12,305 nucleotides of DNA from Oscillospiraceae bacterium (GCA_031272845.1 JAISTA010000030.1:1-12305), one strand, 5' to 3'; shown: positions 1 to 6,881, numbered from the stretch's first letter. Program-made: numbers and translations. The notes: generated by a model from the sequence alone, not told the origin.

Positions 1-1098
1 GTAATAGGATGTTCGCAGCCCGGTGCGCCTGTTACGCCAGCCGCTGCAGCGGCAACATCAACGCCTGAACCACCTGCCGAAACCGCAAAAGCCGTTCCGC
101 CGGCAGATACGGAACTGCAATACGGAAACACAGCGTCCAACCTTGTAAATGGTGGATATGTTGCGGAATACGGCAATTACATATTTTTTGCCGATACATA
201 CAGTGTTGATCACAGTGCAATATTCAGGCTTAACACAAAAACAAATGAGATAGTACAGCTATCCGACATCGCTTACGGCAGCTTAAATGTTTACAACGGC
301 AAATTGTACTATTCCGCGCACGATGTTCGTGATACCGCCGCGAAAAAAGCATACGGCATATACTCCTGCAGCTTTGACGGCGGGGATACAACAAAGATAT
401 ATGAAAAGATGTGGCTTGGCTTTTCCATTGCCGGCGATAATGCTTATTTTGCAGAGCGCCATCAAGCCGGTCCAATTTTCAAATTGGATTTGAATACAAA
501 TAATGCTGTTCAGCTAAACGATATTCAAAGTGCAGATATAAACGTAACTGAAAGCAAGATATATTACATAAAAGGAATATGGCTCGATTTAGAGGATTGG
601 AAAAATCACAGGATGATGGGCGAACGCGAAAACGGGCCGATATACCAAATGAATTTGGACGGCACGGAAAATGAGGTGCTGTTTGACGAAATTGTTTTGA
701 ATTTGGTTGCCGAAGGCGATTATCTGTATTACATTATTGATGATAACGGTCATTATTATCTTGAACAAATGGATATACAAACCGGAGTGCGTGAAAGGCT
801 CAGCGACACCGAATATGCCAATTTTAATATCAATGGCAGCAGAATCTATTGCTGCGATGCCGGCAGAATAGACGTTTTGGATTTGGACGGAAAACTGGAA
901 AAACGCTACGAGATTGACGGTCTAACAGAGGACTGCTATTTGCAGGCGGCGGGTGATTGGATATTCTTCAGACAAAGGGACTACTGGATTTACAGAATTA
1001 ACGTGAAAACCAATATCATAGATGTGCTTTACGAAAAAGAGGGCAATTCACAGCAATTGTCCATAACCCCCGGGCAGAAACTGGAAGTGACACAGTAA
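1..1098 (+). CDS. DUF5050-like lipoprotein, 5'-truncated
   Basis: The reading frame is open from the first base and ends at TAA, giving 365 visible residues; the start and most of the signal peptide lie outside the window. Residues 1-4 read VIGC, a lipobox whose Cys would be lipidated, so the mature protein should be anchored on the outer face of the membrane. A Pro/Ala/Thr-rich linker follows to about residue 36. Then comes the segment NTASNLVNGGYVAEYGNYIFF, which resembles the opening of DUF5050 domains. The rest is a series of roughly 40-50-residue units alternating a hydrophobic/aromatic strand (IFF, LYY, AYF, IYYI, LYYII, IFF) with a polar L/D-x-N turn, as in a beta-propeller-like fold. 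No catalytic motif is visible, so a binding or sensing role is a guess. The downstream gene starts after 22 nt, suggesting cotranscription. The DNA is more AT-rich than the minus-strand metabolic genes. The family call rests on pattern memory, not a search. Confidence 0.75.
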   Translation, partial: VIGCSQPGAPVTPAAAAATSTPEPPAETAKAVPPADTELQYGNTASNLVNGGYVAEYGNYIFFADTYSVDHSAIFRLNTKTNEIVQLSDIAYGSLNVYNGKLYYSAHDVRDTAAKKAYGIYSCSFDGGDTTKIYEKMWLGFSIAGDNAYFAERHQAGPIFKLDLNTNNAVQLNDIQSADINVTESKIYYIKGIWLDLEDWKNHRMMGERENGPIYQMNLDGTENEVLFDEIVLNLVAEGDYLYYIIDDNGHYYLEQMDIQTGVRERLSDTEYANFNINGSRIYCCDAGRIDVLDLDGKLEKRYEIDGLTEDCYLQAAGDWIFFRQRDYWIYRINVKTNIIDVLYEKEGNSQQLSITPGQKLEVTQ

Positions 1099-1120
1099 CA
1101 ACACCATAGGAGCAGCAATC

Positions 1121-1666
1121 GTGAAACGCAAATCGTTTCTCAAAATACTGATTCCGGCGATAATTCTCGCCATGCTCGCGGCGGGACTGCTTATTATAAG
1201 CAATCAGCGGCAGTCAAGGAATTTGGGCAAGGGGTTGGCGGCGCCTGAGCGCGCGCAGCTCGAAAATGACTTTGCAAAAAACGCAGAGGCTTACTCGGCA
1301 GCCGCTGCCGGCATAAAAAGCAGCTCTGTTTTAAGCTCAGCGGAATTGATTATTTTTGATAAGAGCAGCGGTCAGGCGGGTTATCCCGGGGAAAACGGGG
1401 AGGTCGTACCTCTTGAGGATGAAAACATCAGTATGGCGCTTAAGGCATTATATAAAAGCGTAAAAATTGCCCCAACGCGCATTGCGATTATACAAGAGCC
1501 GGGGCACTTCGAAATTCGGTTTATCAGCTTTATAAAAATCGACCGTAAAAATTATGTTGACCTGCTGCTGATTTATTGTGAAAACGCGGCTGAGGCGGAC
1601 GACGGCCACAGCTCATATAAAGTGCTGGGCGGTAATTGGTATTCGTTCGAGCAATGGTATGTGTAG
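1121..1666 (+). CDS. Membrane-anchored protein of unknown function
   Basis: This 181-residue protein starts at GTG with AGGAG at 1108-1112, 8 nt upstream, which fixes the start. A basic N-terminus (MKRKSFLK) is followed by one hydrophobic segment at about residues 9-26 with no lipobox Cys, so it is a signal anchor or uncleaved signal. The remainder (about 150 residues) should be extracytoplasmic. It has an Ala-rich helical stretch at about 45-75 and a C-terminal region of alternating hydrophobic strands ending in a Tyr/Trp-rich tail (NWYSFEQWYV). The shape resembles small secreted alpha+beta domains, but I do not recognise a family and assign no function. It lies between the lipoprotein gene and another membrane-protein gene, all on one strand with gaps of 22 and 39 nt, so an operon is likely. 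Confidence 0.8.
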   Translation: MKRKSFLKILIPAIILAMLAAGLLIISNQRQSRNLGKGLAAPERAQLENDFAKNAEAYSAAAAGIKSSSVLSSAELIIFDKSSGQAGYPGENGEVVPLEDENISMALKALYKSVKIAPTRIAIIQEPGHFEIRFISFIKIDRKNYVDLLLIYCENAAEADDGHSSYKVLGGNWYSFEQWYV

Positions 1667-1705
1667 CAGTCAACGCGGCGGTAACCACCGAGGGAGACAA
1701 TAAAC

Positions 1706-2200
1706 ATGTGGGGAACAATAATTCTGCTGTTTTTCGGCGTTCCCGTCGGGACAAGCCTCCTGATACTGATAATATTTTTTGCCGTTAAAAAGAAAAAGAC
1801 GGCGGTTATTTGCCTGTCTGCCGTGCTTGCCGTGATTATCGCGCTGCCGATATTATACGAATATAACGATACGGCGCGGTTTTATATGGACATCGGCTTT
1901 CTTGCCGAAAATCCGTCGCGCAAATCATCCATGCCTTTTCCGAAGCACACGAGGTATAATTGGGCCAACGGGGTTATAAGCACATACTCAACAGACCAGT
2001 CTGTGGACGCGGTGCTTGCGCATTATGCGCGAATTGCAGACCGTGGGATCACGATTTTGGCCGAGACAGGCGACGGTACATTTCGGCGGGTTGATATTGC
2101 ATTTTTCTACGGCGGATCAAGGTATACGATGAGTGTTAGTCACGGAGAGTATTGGCTGACGGCGATAACAATCCCCGTGCCGGAGGATACACCGGAATAA
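1706..2200 (+). CDS. Two-TM membrane protein of unknown function
   Basis: This 164-residue protein starts at ATG with AGGGAG at 1691-1696, about 9 nt upstream. Two hydrophobic helices are visible, at about residues 3-27 and 33-50, separated by a short basic turn (KKKKT). A C-terminal domain of roughly 110 residues follows. By the positive-inside rule both termini would face outward. The C-terminal domain begins with a FPKHTRYNWANG segment and contains a helix (VDAVLAHYARIADRG) then strands, a pattern like small clostridial domains that follow a threshold-and-helix layout, but no named family could be assigned. It is the last gene of the plus-strand run; the hairpin at 2246-2271 lies 45 nt beyond its stop. 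Confidence 0.78.
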   Translation: MWGTIILLFFGVPVGTSLLILIIFFAVKKKKTAVICLSAVLAVIIALPILYEYNDTARFYMDIGFLAENPSRKSSMPFPKHTRYNWANGVISTYSTDQSVDAVLAHYARIADRGITILAETGDGTFRRVDIAFFYGGSRYTMSVSHGEYWLTAITIPVPEDTPE

Positions 2201-2245
2201 TCCGTCCGTATCCGCACAGTATCCGAATCCCCCTCCGCACAACAA

Positions 2246-2271
2246 CAGCGGCACGCGAAAGCGTGCCGCTG
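2246..2271. terminator. Hairpin terminator between convergent genes
   Basis: An 11-bp perfect stem (CAGCGGCACGC paired with GCGTGCCGCTG) closes on a GAAA tetraloop. It lies 5 nt past the stop of the minus-strand lipoprotein gene and 45 nt past the stop of the plus-strand membrane-protein gene, so it can serve both. The minus-strand exit is GTTGTTGTG, a weak T-rich tract; the plus-strand exit (CTTGCTTAG) is poorer. Termination is therefore better supported for the minus strand. Confidence 0.75.
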
Positions 2272-2276
2272 CTTGC

Positions 2277-3602
2277 TTAGTCTGTCGGCGCTTTATCCAG
2301 CGCTTCTTGCAGCAGGGCCTTTGCCTCTTTCAGTGCCTCGCGCTCGTGCCGCAGGAATTCTGAATCATACGAGGCGTTGTCGTAGTCCGTATGTGTGCCG
2401 TCCGGCGCGGTGTAACGCCAGCGGAACAGGTACCCCTCCGAAAAATACAGGCGGTGCGAGTCCTCCTTGCCCGACCAGAAGGAGAAGCAGGGCAGCACAT
2501 CGGTATATGTTGCGTACTCCGATGTAAATTCGTCAAATATATAGATACGGGAATACGATATATCATCCGTCCCCGCCGCAACGTCTATTCTTAACAGATA
2601 TTCTTCGCCGTCGTTGCCGATATCCATCCAAAATGCCGTAACTCCGCGCCTTACTGAAACCTTGTTGATAAATCCATATGATACGTCTTCCACAATTCCG
2701 TCCCAAATTGCCTTAATGTGCTTGACCTCGCCCGCTACGTCCGAAACGGTCTTGCGCGTGTCGACCTTGCTCAGGTCAAAGGAAAACTCGCCGCCAATTT
2801 CCTCCAGCATCGCGTCGTACTCCTCATACGGAATATTTCGCTTGCCTATGTAGTAGGCCTGGGCGTTTCCGCCGTAACCATATTTTCCTTCGGTCGCAAC
2901 GTACGTTGTCGGGCGGGGATAGCCGTATTTTTCTGCTGTGTGCATCAGCTGCTCCACAGGGTCAAAGTCATAAATGTCCGTGCCGTTCTCAGTTTCATCG
3001 ACTTTTTCATTTACGCCCGTATCTAAAATCGTTACGGTATCATAGGCCTTGACAAGCTCGCCTCTTTCAACAAAATAAAACGCGCGGTCGTATATCAATT
3101 CAGTTCCCCACCACTGGTTAGCGTTTTCACCCTCCCAAACGGCAATAACCTTTTCACCCGTTGGCGCGTATTTGTAAATACGCGCGCCGCCCGCAAGCTG
3201 CGTTACTTTTCCGTTTACTATCGTGTATACATAAGGATAAGAAATCTCCGGGTTTGCCGGATCCATCTCAAGCTCAGGCACGCCGTCTCCGTTAACGTCG
3301 ATCAGCTTAACATCCAGATACCCAAAGCTATCGGCTGCATCCACAAATCGGATTGGGTCACTATGGGTATAAACATTAGGGTTTTGCAGCTCCCAGTTCA
3401 GATAAATCGCGTTCCAGTCCACATCCGTCTGCGGCGGTGTCGGCTCCGGCGTTGTCTCCGGCGCGGTTGGGCTGACCGTTTCCGGCGGCGTGTCCGTCGC
3501 GGGAGGCGGATTATCGTTCCCGCAGGCCGTAAGCGTCAGCGTCAGCAGTGCGGTAAGCAGCAGCGCAAGCAAGGTGCGCCCTGCTGATTTCATTTTTTTC
3601 AT
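2277..3602 (-). CDS. Lipoprotein with DxNxDG loop, unknown function
   Basis: This 441-residue protein has a signal peptide (MKKMKSAGR then a Leu/Thr-rich core) ending in the lipobox LTAC at Cys27, so it should be a membrane-anchored surface lipoprotein. A Pro/Thr/Glu-rich linker spans about residues 30-60. Residues 102-110 form DVNGDGVPE, a calcium-loop-like DxNxDGxxE motif common in secreted repeat proteins. The body is rich in Tyr, Trp and Asp. The C-terminal 30 residues or so are an Ala/Glu/Lys-rich helix. A longer frame runs upstream to 3704, but I chose the ATG at 3602 because AAGGAG lies 10 nt before it and a good signal peptide begins there. The start overlaps the stop of the glycosyltransferase gene as ATGA, which implies translational coupling. 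I do not recognise the family. Confidence 0.85.
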   Translation of the reverse strand: MKKMKSAGRTLLALLLTALLTLTLTACGNDNPPPATDTPPETVSPTAPETTPEPTPPQTDVDWNAIYLNWELQNPNVYTHSDPIRFVDAADSFGYLDVKLIDVNGDGVPELEMDPANPEISYPYVYTIVNGKVTQLAGGARIYKYAPTGEKVIAVWEGENANQWWGTELIYDRAFYFVERGELVKAYDTVTILDTGVNEKVDETENGTDIYDFDPVEQLMHTAEKYGYPRPTTYVATEGKYGYGGNAQAYYIGKRNIPYEEYDAMLEEIGGEFSFDLSKVDTRKTVSDVAGEVKHIKAIWDGIVEDVSYGFINKVSVRRGVTAFWMDIGNDGEEYLLRIDVAAGTDDISYSRIYIFDEFTSEYATYTDVLPCFSFWSGKEDSHRLYFSEGYLFRWRYTAPDGTHTDYDNASYDSEFLRHEREALKEAKALLQEALDKAPTD

Positions 3603-4372
3603 TTGTTTTTCTCTCCTTTTCCAAAAAGTACTCTGACTAAAAAAAGCGGTAGCTTCATCACGCGAAACAGCCGTTTCGGCTCGCGCAGCAGCCGATACAG
3701 CCACTCAAGTCCTGTTTTTTGCATCCATTTAGGCGCGCGCTTTACCTGCCCGGAGTAAACGTCCAGCACGCCGCCGAGACAGGCGGCAAGCTTTACGCCC
3801 GTGAGCGCGGTTTGGTGCTCCAGCGCCCAAAGCTCCTGCTTCGGCGAGCCTAGGCAGATCAGCAAAAAGTCCGGGGCGGCGGCGTTTATCTCCGCAAGCA
3901 CATCGGCACTCTCCTCCGCACGAAAATATCCGTCACGGCACCCCGCAAGCTTCAGTCCGGGGTGCTTTTGCGCAAGCCGCGCCGCCGCCGACTGCGCAAC
4001 GCCGGGCTTTGCCCCGAAAAGAAACACGGAGTATCCTTTTTCGGCGCAGATATCCAGCAGCGCGGAGCAAAAATCAATTCCGGGACAGCGCGGCAGCGCC
4101 TTTGGGACCCTTTTGCGCCGCGCAAGGACTCTGGAGGCCAGCACAATCCCAACGCCGTCCGGCAAAACAAGCTCCGCCCCCTCGATTGCCAAACGCAGAG
4201 CGGGGTTCTTGGCCGCGTTTTCCGCAATTTCGGGGTTGGGCGTGACGACGTATTTTGCGTTTTTCTCGGGACGCGCAAGAATTTCAGCCGCAAGTGACGC
4301 GGCGGCGGGCGGGGTCAGGTCGGAAAATCCGATTCCGCAGATGTTTATTTTTGTCGGTGCAGCAGTTTGCAT
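3599..4372 (-). CDS. WecG/TagA/CpsF family glycosyltransferase
   Basis: This 257-residue protein matches the GT26 family, whose members transfer an N-acetylhexosamine (classically N-acetylmannosamine) to an undecaprenyl-diphosphate-linked sugar at the inner face of the membrane during teichoic-acid, ECA or capsule synthesis. Visible hallmarks, numbered from the ATG at 4372, are the N-terminal KINICGIGF strand, TPNPE (44-48) with the active-site-region Thr, LPDGVG (70-75) with the likely catalytic Asp72, LGSPKQE (174-180), and the C-terminal signature RAPKWMQKTGLEWLYRLLREP (212-232), an Arg-rich membrane-contacting appendage. An in-frame TTG at 4450 would add 26 residues but has no SD and overlaps the upstream gene. 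The ATG at 4372 also lacks an SD; it is preferred because family members begin close to this strand. Which sugar is transferred cannot be told from sequence. Confidence 0.92.
   Translation of the reverse strand: MQTAAPTKINICGIGFSDLTPPAAASLAAEILARPEKNAKYVVTPNPEIAENAAKNPALRLAIEGAELVLPDGVGIVLASRVLARRKRVPKALPRCPGIDFCSALLDICAEKGYSVFLFGAKPGVAQSAAARLAQKHPGLKLAGCRDGYFRAEESADVLAEINAAAPDFLLICLGSPKQELWALEHQTALTGVKLAACLGGVLDVYSGQVKRAPKWMQKTGLEWLYRLLREPKRLFRVMKLPLFLVRVLFGKGEKNK
3613..3618 (-). promoter_or_regulatory. Ribosome binding site deciding lipoprotein start
   Basis: AAGGAG read on the minus strand, 10 nt before the ATG at 3602. It lies inside the last codons of the glycosyltransferase gene and supports the 3602 start over the upstream in-frame start at 3704. 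Confidence 0.75.
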
Positions 4373-4391
4373 GTGTGTGTTTCGGTGTGCG
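4373..4391 (-). promoter_or_regulatory. CA-rich, SD-less leader of glycosyltransferase
   Basis: The 19 nt between the DUF6056-type gene's stop (4392-4394) and the ATG at 4372 read CGCACACCGAAACACACAC on the minus strand. It has no purine-rich SD and only two G residues. Translation probably depends on ribosomes ending the upstream gene or on an unstructured leader. The role is inferred. Confidence 0.4.
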
Positions 4392-5795
4392 TCAGTGTGT
4401 AATGGTATATGTATCGGGGATGCCGTAAAACCGCTTATATATGTATTCAATATAAGGCGTGTTCATGTTCAGCTGCCAGGCGTAATCGCCGTAGCCTACA
4501 TCCGGCACTGTTATCTCCGCTGCGCCGCTCTGCATTTGCGCGGAAACGTATGCCTGCCGCTCGCGAACCTGTGCCGCAATACTGCCGTATATGTAAAGCT
4601 TCGCGCAGAAAACGGCTAAAAGAACGCACAGCGCCGCGAAGCGCGCTGCTTTGCTTGGCCTGCGCGCGCGAATATCAGCAAGATATTTCGCTAAAAGCCC
4701 CAGCATTAATATCAAGACCGCGTCCGCGACAAAAAGGCACCTCGGCCCTATCGGCGTAACAGGCAGCAGCGTGCCGCTCAGCAGCGCAATCGCGGCGGCT
4801 CCGAACAGCAGCGCCGTTTTTGCGCCTCCGCGCGGAAGGTATATTATCAGCGACAGCAAAACAAAAAGCGCGTATACGGCCGTCAGCAGACCTTCGGCGA
4901 TAGTCCATAAGCGCCCGTGCGCAATTGCCGGGTCAAGCACTCGCACCAGGCACAGCCCCGCAAAAAAGCAGAAAAATGCCGTAAACGCGGCGGTGGCGCG
5001 GCGGCGTTTGCCGGACGTGCGGATCAGGAGCACCAGCAAAACACAGGTGCTTGCCGTAATTGCAAAATTCGCCGTAACAAGCTCCGGCGCCAGAACGTGC
5101 ATATAGTTTGACAGCGCGTTTGTGAACATTTCGGCAAAGCTAGGCATAGCGTGAGCCGAGGGATTGATACTGCGGTACGACGGGTTGGACAGCATAACAA
5201 ACGCGCCGGCGATGAAGCCCGCAAGCGCAACCAGCGCCGCAAAATCCCACTTTTTCCGCGCGATTCTGCCGTAAGCGCACCATAGGAGGGCTAGCGCCGC
5301 CGTACTCAGCGTTATGTGCTCCGCAAACAGCTGCGTTACAAAGCACAGAAGCAGCAGCGCGGCGGCGGCCGGTATTTTCAAGCGCCGGTCTATTCGGTCA
5401 AACCGCAAAATAATTACCAGTTCAACAAGCAGCAGCATGACGGGAAACGTGAAGTTCGAAAAGCCCGCAGTCCACTGAAACACCTGCGTAAATACAACGC
5501 GCGGAAGAAGCATTATGAGCAGTATAACAGGGACAGTGCGCCGTCCTCCGCCCCAAAACGAGGACAGTATCAGCACAATAACCGAAACGGTCAGTCCGAC
5601 CACCAGCGGGCGGAACCACACCTGCGTTAAAAGCTGAACAAGCAGGTTTCCGCCGTACCGTCCGTTAAACGTCGCAAAGCCCTGCTCCGAGCCCCACTGC
5701 CAGTCGTCTCCCGAAAGCGGAAATAAACAGGCGAGCGCCGTGAAAAGCACCGCAAACGCGCCGATATATCCCCATTTTTCAAATTTTTTCGCCAA
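4392..5795 (-). CDS. DUF6056-type multi-pass membrane protein, putative GT-C
   Basis: This 467-residue, strongly hydrophobic protein has about 10-12 predicted membrane helices. After the first helix (about 10-27), the first outside loop carries GDDWQWG (29-35) followed by NGRYGGN (44-50), and later loops carry QWTAGFSNF (107-115), FAEH (157-160) and LSNPSYR (202-208). These are the marks I associate with DUF6056. An acidic DD pair after helix 1 is also typical of GT-C-fold, polyprenyl-phosphate-sugar-dependent transferases, so a role in adding sugars outside the membrane is a reasonable inference. The TTG at 5795 is chosen because AAAGGA lies 9 nt upstream; an in-frame TTG at 5822 has no SD. 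It lies directly ahead of the GT26 gene with a 19-nt gap, so a shared glycan pathway is likely. Confidence 0.82.
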   Translation of the reverse strand: MAKKFEKWGYIGAFAVLFTALACLFPLSGDDWQWGSEQGFATFNGRYGGNLLVQLLTQVWFRPLVVGLTVSVIVLILSSFWGGGRRTVPVILLIMLLPRVVFTQVFQWTAGFSNFTFPVMLLLVELVIILRFDRIDRRLKIPAAAALLLLCFVTQLFAEHITLSTAALALLWCAYGRIARKKWDFAALVALAGFIAGAFVMLSNPSYRSINPSAHAMPSFAEMFTNALSNYMHVLAPELVTANFAITASTCVLLVLLIRTSGKRRRATAAFTAFFCFFAGLCLVRVLDPAIAHGRLWTIAEGLLTAVYALFVLLSLIIYLPRGGAKTALLFGAAAIALLSGTLLPVTPIGPRCLFVADAVLILMLGLLAKYLADIRARRPSKAARFAALCVLLAVFCAKLYIYGSIAAQVRERQAYVSAQMQSGAAEITVPDVGYGDYAWQLNMNTPYIEYIYKRFYGIPDTYTITH

Positions 5796-5804
5796 TACCG
5801 TTAT

Positions 5805-5810
5805 TCCTTT
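5805..5810 (-). promoter_or_regulatory. Ribosome binding site deciding DUF6056 TTG start
   Basis: AAAGGA on the minus strand, 9 nt before the TTG at 5795. It is the only SD-like sequence near either candidate TTG (5795 or 5822), and so it selects the shorter protein. Confidence 0.65.
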
Positions 5811-5820
5811 TGCCGTATCC

Positions 5821-5850
5821 AATATTTCGCGCCCGGCACGTTTTTTGCAA
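5821..5850 (-). promoter_or_regulatory. Weak promoter candidate for surface-glycan operon
   Basis: On the minus strand, TTGCAA (5845-5850) and AATATT (5821-5826) are separated by 18 nt. The -35 is fair and the -10 poor (4 of 6 matches to TATAAT). A start near 5814 would exclude the TTG at 5822 as a start codon, which agrees with the SD evidence. It lies just past the terminator of the upstream gene, where a promoter is expected. Confidence 0.35.
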
Positions 5851-5862
5851 ACAATAAAATAC

Positions 5863-5902
5863 CAATTCCGCCCCGCGCGAAGAGCCCCGCGGGACGGAAT
5901 TG
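5863..5902 (-). terminator. Rho-independent terminator of MBL-fold gene
   Basis: A 15-position stem with one mismatch begins CAATTCCG and ends CGGAATTG, with GC-rich inner arms and a 10-nt loop. On the minus strand it is followed by GTATTTTATTGTTTG, a T-rich tract. It lies 60 nt past the stop of the metallo-hydrolase gene. A smaller 6-bp inverted repeat (CCGGCG 5928-5933, CGCCGG 5951-5956) lies between stop and terminator. Confidence 0.85.
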
Positions 5903-5961
5903 AGTATTTCTAAGCGGGGTGCATCACCCGGCGTTCCTTACAAAAAGCCGCGCCGGTATTC

Positions 5962-6828
5962 CTAGTCCTCGTCCTCACGCCAATCCCATTCACGGCCGCC
6001 CTTAAACACGCTCGCGTTCATTTCGTTGGACAGCATAACAAGGCTTGCGGTCGGGAAGCGCTTGCACATTTCAAGGAAGAACTCGCCCTGCGTCTTGCAG
6101 TTGTCGATACAGTCCTCTGTCGCGATAAGGTACTCGCGCATGAACTTGAGGTTTGAGTAGTCGAACAGCGTGCCGGGTCTTGTGTGTCCGGGAATGATAA
6201 CGTCCGGCTTGAGGCTCTCGATAAGGTCGATATCCTCCATCCACAGCTTGCGCTCCGCGCGGGTTACCTCGCAGGTAAAAGGATGCGCCTCGTTAAAGAG
6301 GATATCGCTGCCGTAAACCGTTTTGACCGACGGAATCCAGACAAGAGAATTGTGCTTTAAGTCGCCCATACAGTTGGGGTAGATGATAACCTCGTTGCCC
6401 TCGATATAGAGCTTGTTGTCCGCCGGAAGCGGCTTTAGCTCAACCGTTTTTGTGCAGACGTTCATCTTGCCGATGACCTCTGTCCAGTGGTCGATTTTAT
6501 CGAAGAACTGCGTGTTGTAAAAGTGCACGGTCTCCTCAGGCGCGATACACTCGACCCCCGGGAACTGCTCGGCAATGTACGCCGTGCCGAAGTAGTGGTC
6601 CGGATGTGCGTGCGTCACAAAAATCTGCTTTAGCTCGCGGCCGAGCTCGCAAATTTCGGCGCACACGCGGTACGCGTTCGCGCGGGTCCACTGTGTGTCG
6701 ATAAGCAGCGCCTCTTTTTCGCCGTAGATGATGACGCTCGCGACTGAAAAGCTCGCTTCGGGCGAGAAAAACACGCGCATTTTGAGCTTGCCTTCTCCGA
6801 AATCCAGATTGCGAATATCCATTTCCAT
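5962..6828 (-). CDS. Metallo-beta-lactamase-fold hydrolase
   Basis: This 288-residue soluble protein has no signal peptide. It carries the metal-binding signature THAHPDH (72-78: His73, His75, Asp77, His78), with further likely ligands His159 (in GDLKHNS), Asp175 (in YGSDILFN) and His215 (in IPGHTRPG). All the positions needed for a two-zinc or di-iron site are therefore present. The core fold is complete by about residue 220; a helical C-terminal stretch ends in a Trp/Asp/Glu-rich tail (REWDWREDED). The substrate cannot be predicted: the family covers thioesterases, lactonases, nucleases, beta-lactamases and redox enzymes. The ATG at 6828 is chosen over in-frame starts up to 6891 because GGAGG lies 8 nt before it and the promoter lies between. 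It stands alone between two terminators, so there is no operon context. Confidence 0.9.
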   Translation of the reverse strand: MEMDIRNLDFGEGKLKMRVFFSPEASFSVASVIIYGEKEALLIDTQWTRANAYRVCAEICELGRELKQIFVTHAHPDHYFGTAYIAEQFPGVECIAPEETVHFYNTQFFDKIDHWTEVIGKMNVCTKTVELKPLPADNKLYIEGNEVIIYPNCMGDLKHNSLVWIPSVKTVYGSDILFNEAHPFTCEVTRAERKLWMEDIDLIESLKPDVIIPGHTRPGTLFDYSNLKFMREYLIATEDCIDNCKTQGEFFLEMCKRFPTASLVMLSNEMNASVFKGGREWDWREDED

Positions 6829-6836
6829 TGTTAGTT

Positions 6837-6841
6837 CCTCC
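6837..6841 (-). promoter_or_regulatory. Ribosome binding site deciding MBL start
   Basis: GGAGG on the minus strand, 8 nt before the ATG at 6828. It rules in the 288-residue product over the 309-residue frame whose start at 6891 would lie upstream of the predicted transcription start. Confidence 0.85.
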
Positions 6842-6849
6842 ATATAATC

Positions 6850-6864
6850 GCGCACGCGGTGCGC
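6850..6864 (-). promoter_or_regulatory. GC-rich hairpin in MBL 5' leader
   Basis: GCGCAC and GTGCGC form a perfect 6-bp inverted repeat around a 3-nt loop, in the predicted 47-nt leader and 8 nt upstream of the SD. It could be an mRNA hairpin or a protein site; function is unknown. Confidence 0.35.
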
Positions 6865-6866
6865 AG

Positions 6867-6878
6867 AGTATTGATACT
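6867..6878 (-). promoter_or_regulatory. Candidate operator over the MBL transcription start
   Basis: AGTAT-TG-ATACT is a perfect 5-bp inverted repeat, with outer GCAG/CTGC halves nearby (6863-6866, 6877-6880). It lies just downstream of the -10 and covers the predicted start near 6875, a place where repressors bind. No regulator gene is in the window. Confidence 0.4.
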
Positions 6879-6881
6879 GCG

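Noticed and set aside
2208..2225. Direct repeat GTATCCG (2208-2214 and 2219-2225) after the plus-strand operon
   Set aside because: Two 7-nt copies 11 nt apart are too short to be meaningful. No promoter or gene end depends on them.
3421..3540. Repetitive GGCGG/TCCGG-type sequence resembling a tandem repeat
   Set aside because: It encodes the Pro/Thr/Glu-rich linker behind the lipobox; the repetition is codon-driven and imperfect.
2277..3704. Longer 475-residue version of the lipoprotein
   Set aside because: The extra 34 residues are the out-of-frame 3' end of the glycosyltransferase gene and would hide the signal peptide. The ATG at 3602 has an SD and a lipobox at the right distance.
3801..4619. 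Long plus-strand open frame (272 codons) antisense to the glycosyltransferase gene
   Set aside because: It runs opposite a gene with clear GT26 motifs and extends into the next gene. Its product has low-complexity Ala/Ser/Arg composition and no motif, as expected of a shadow frame in GC-rich DNA.
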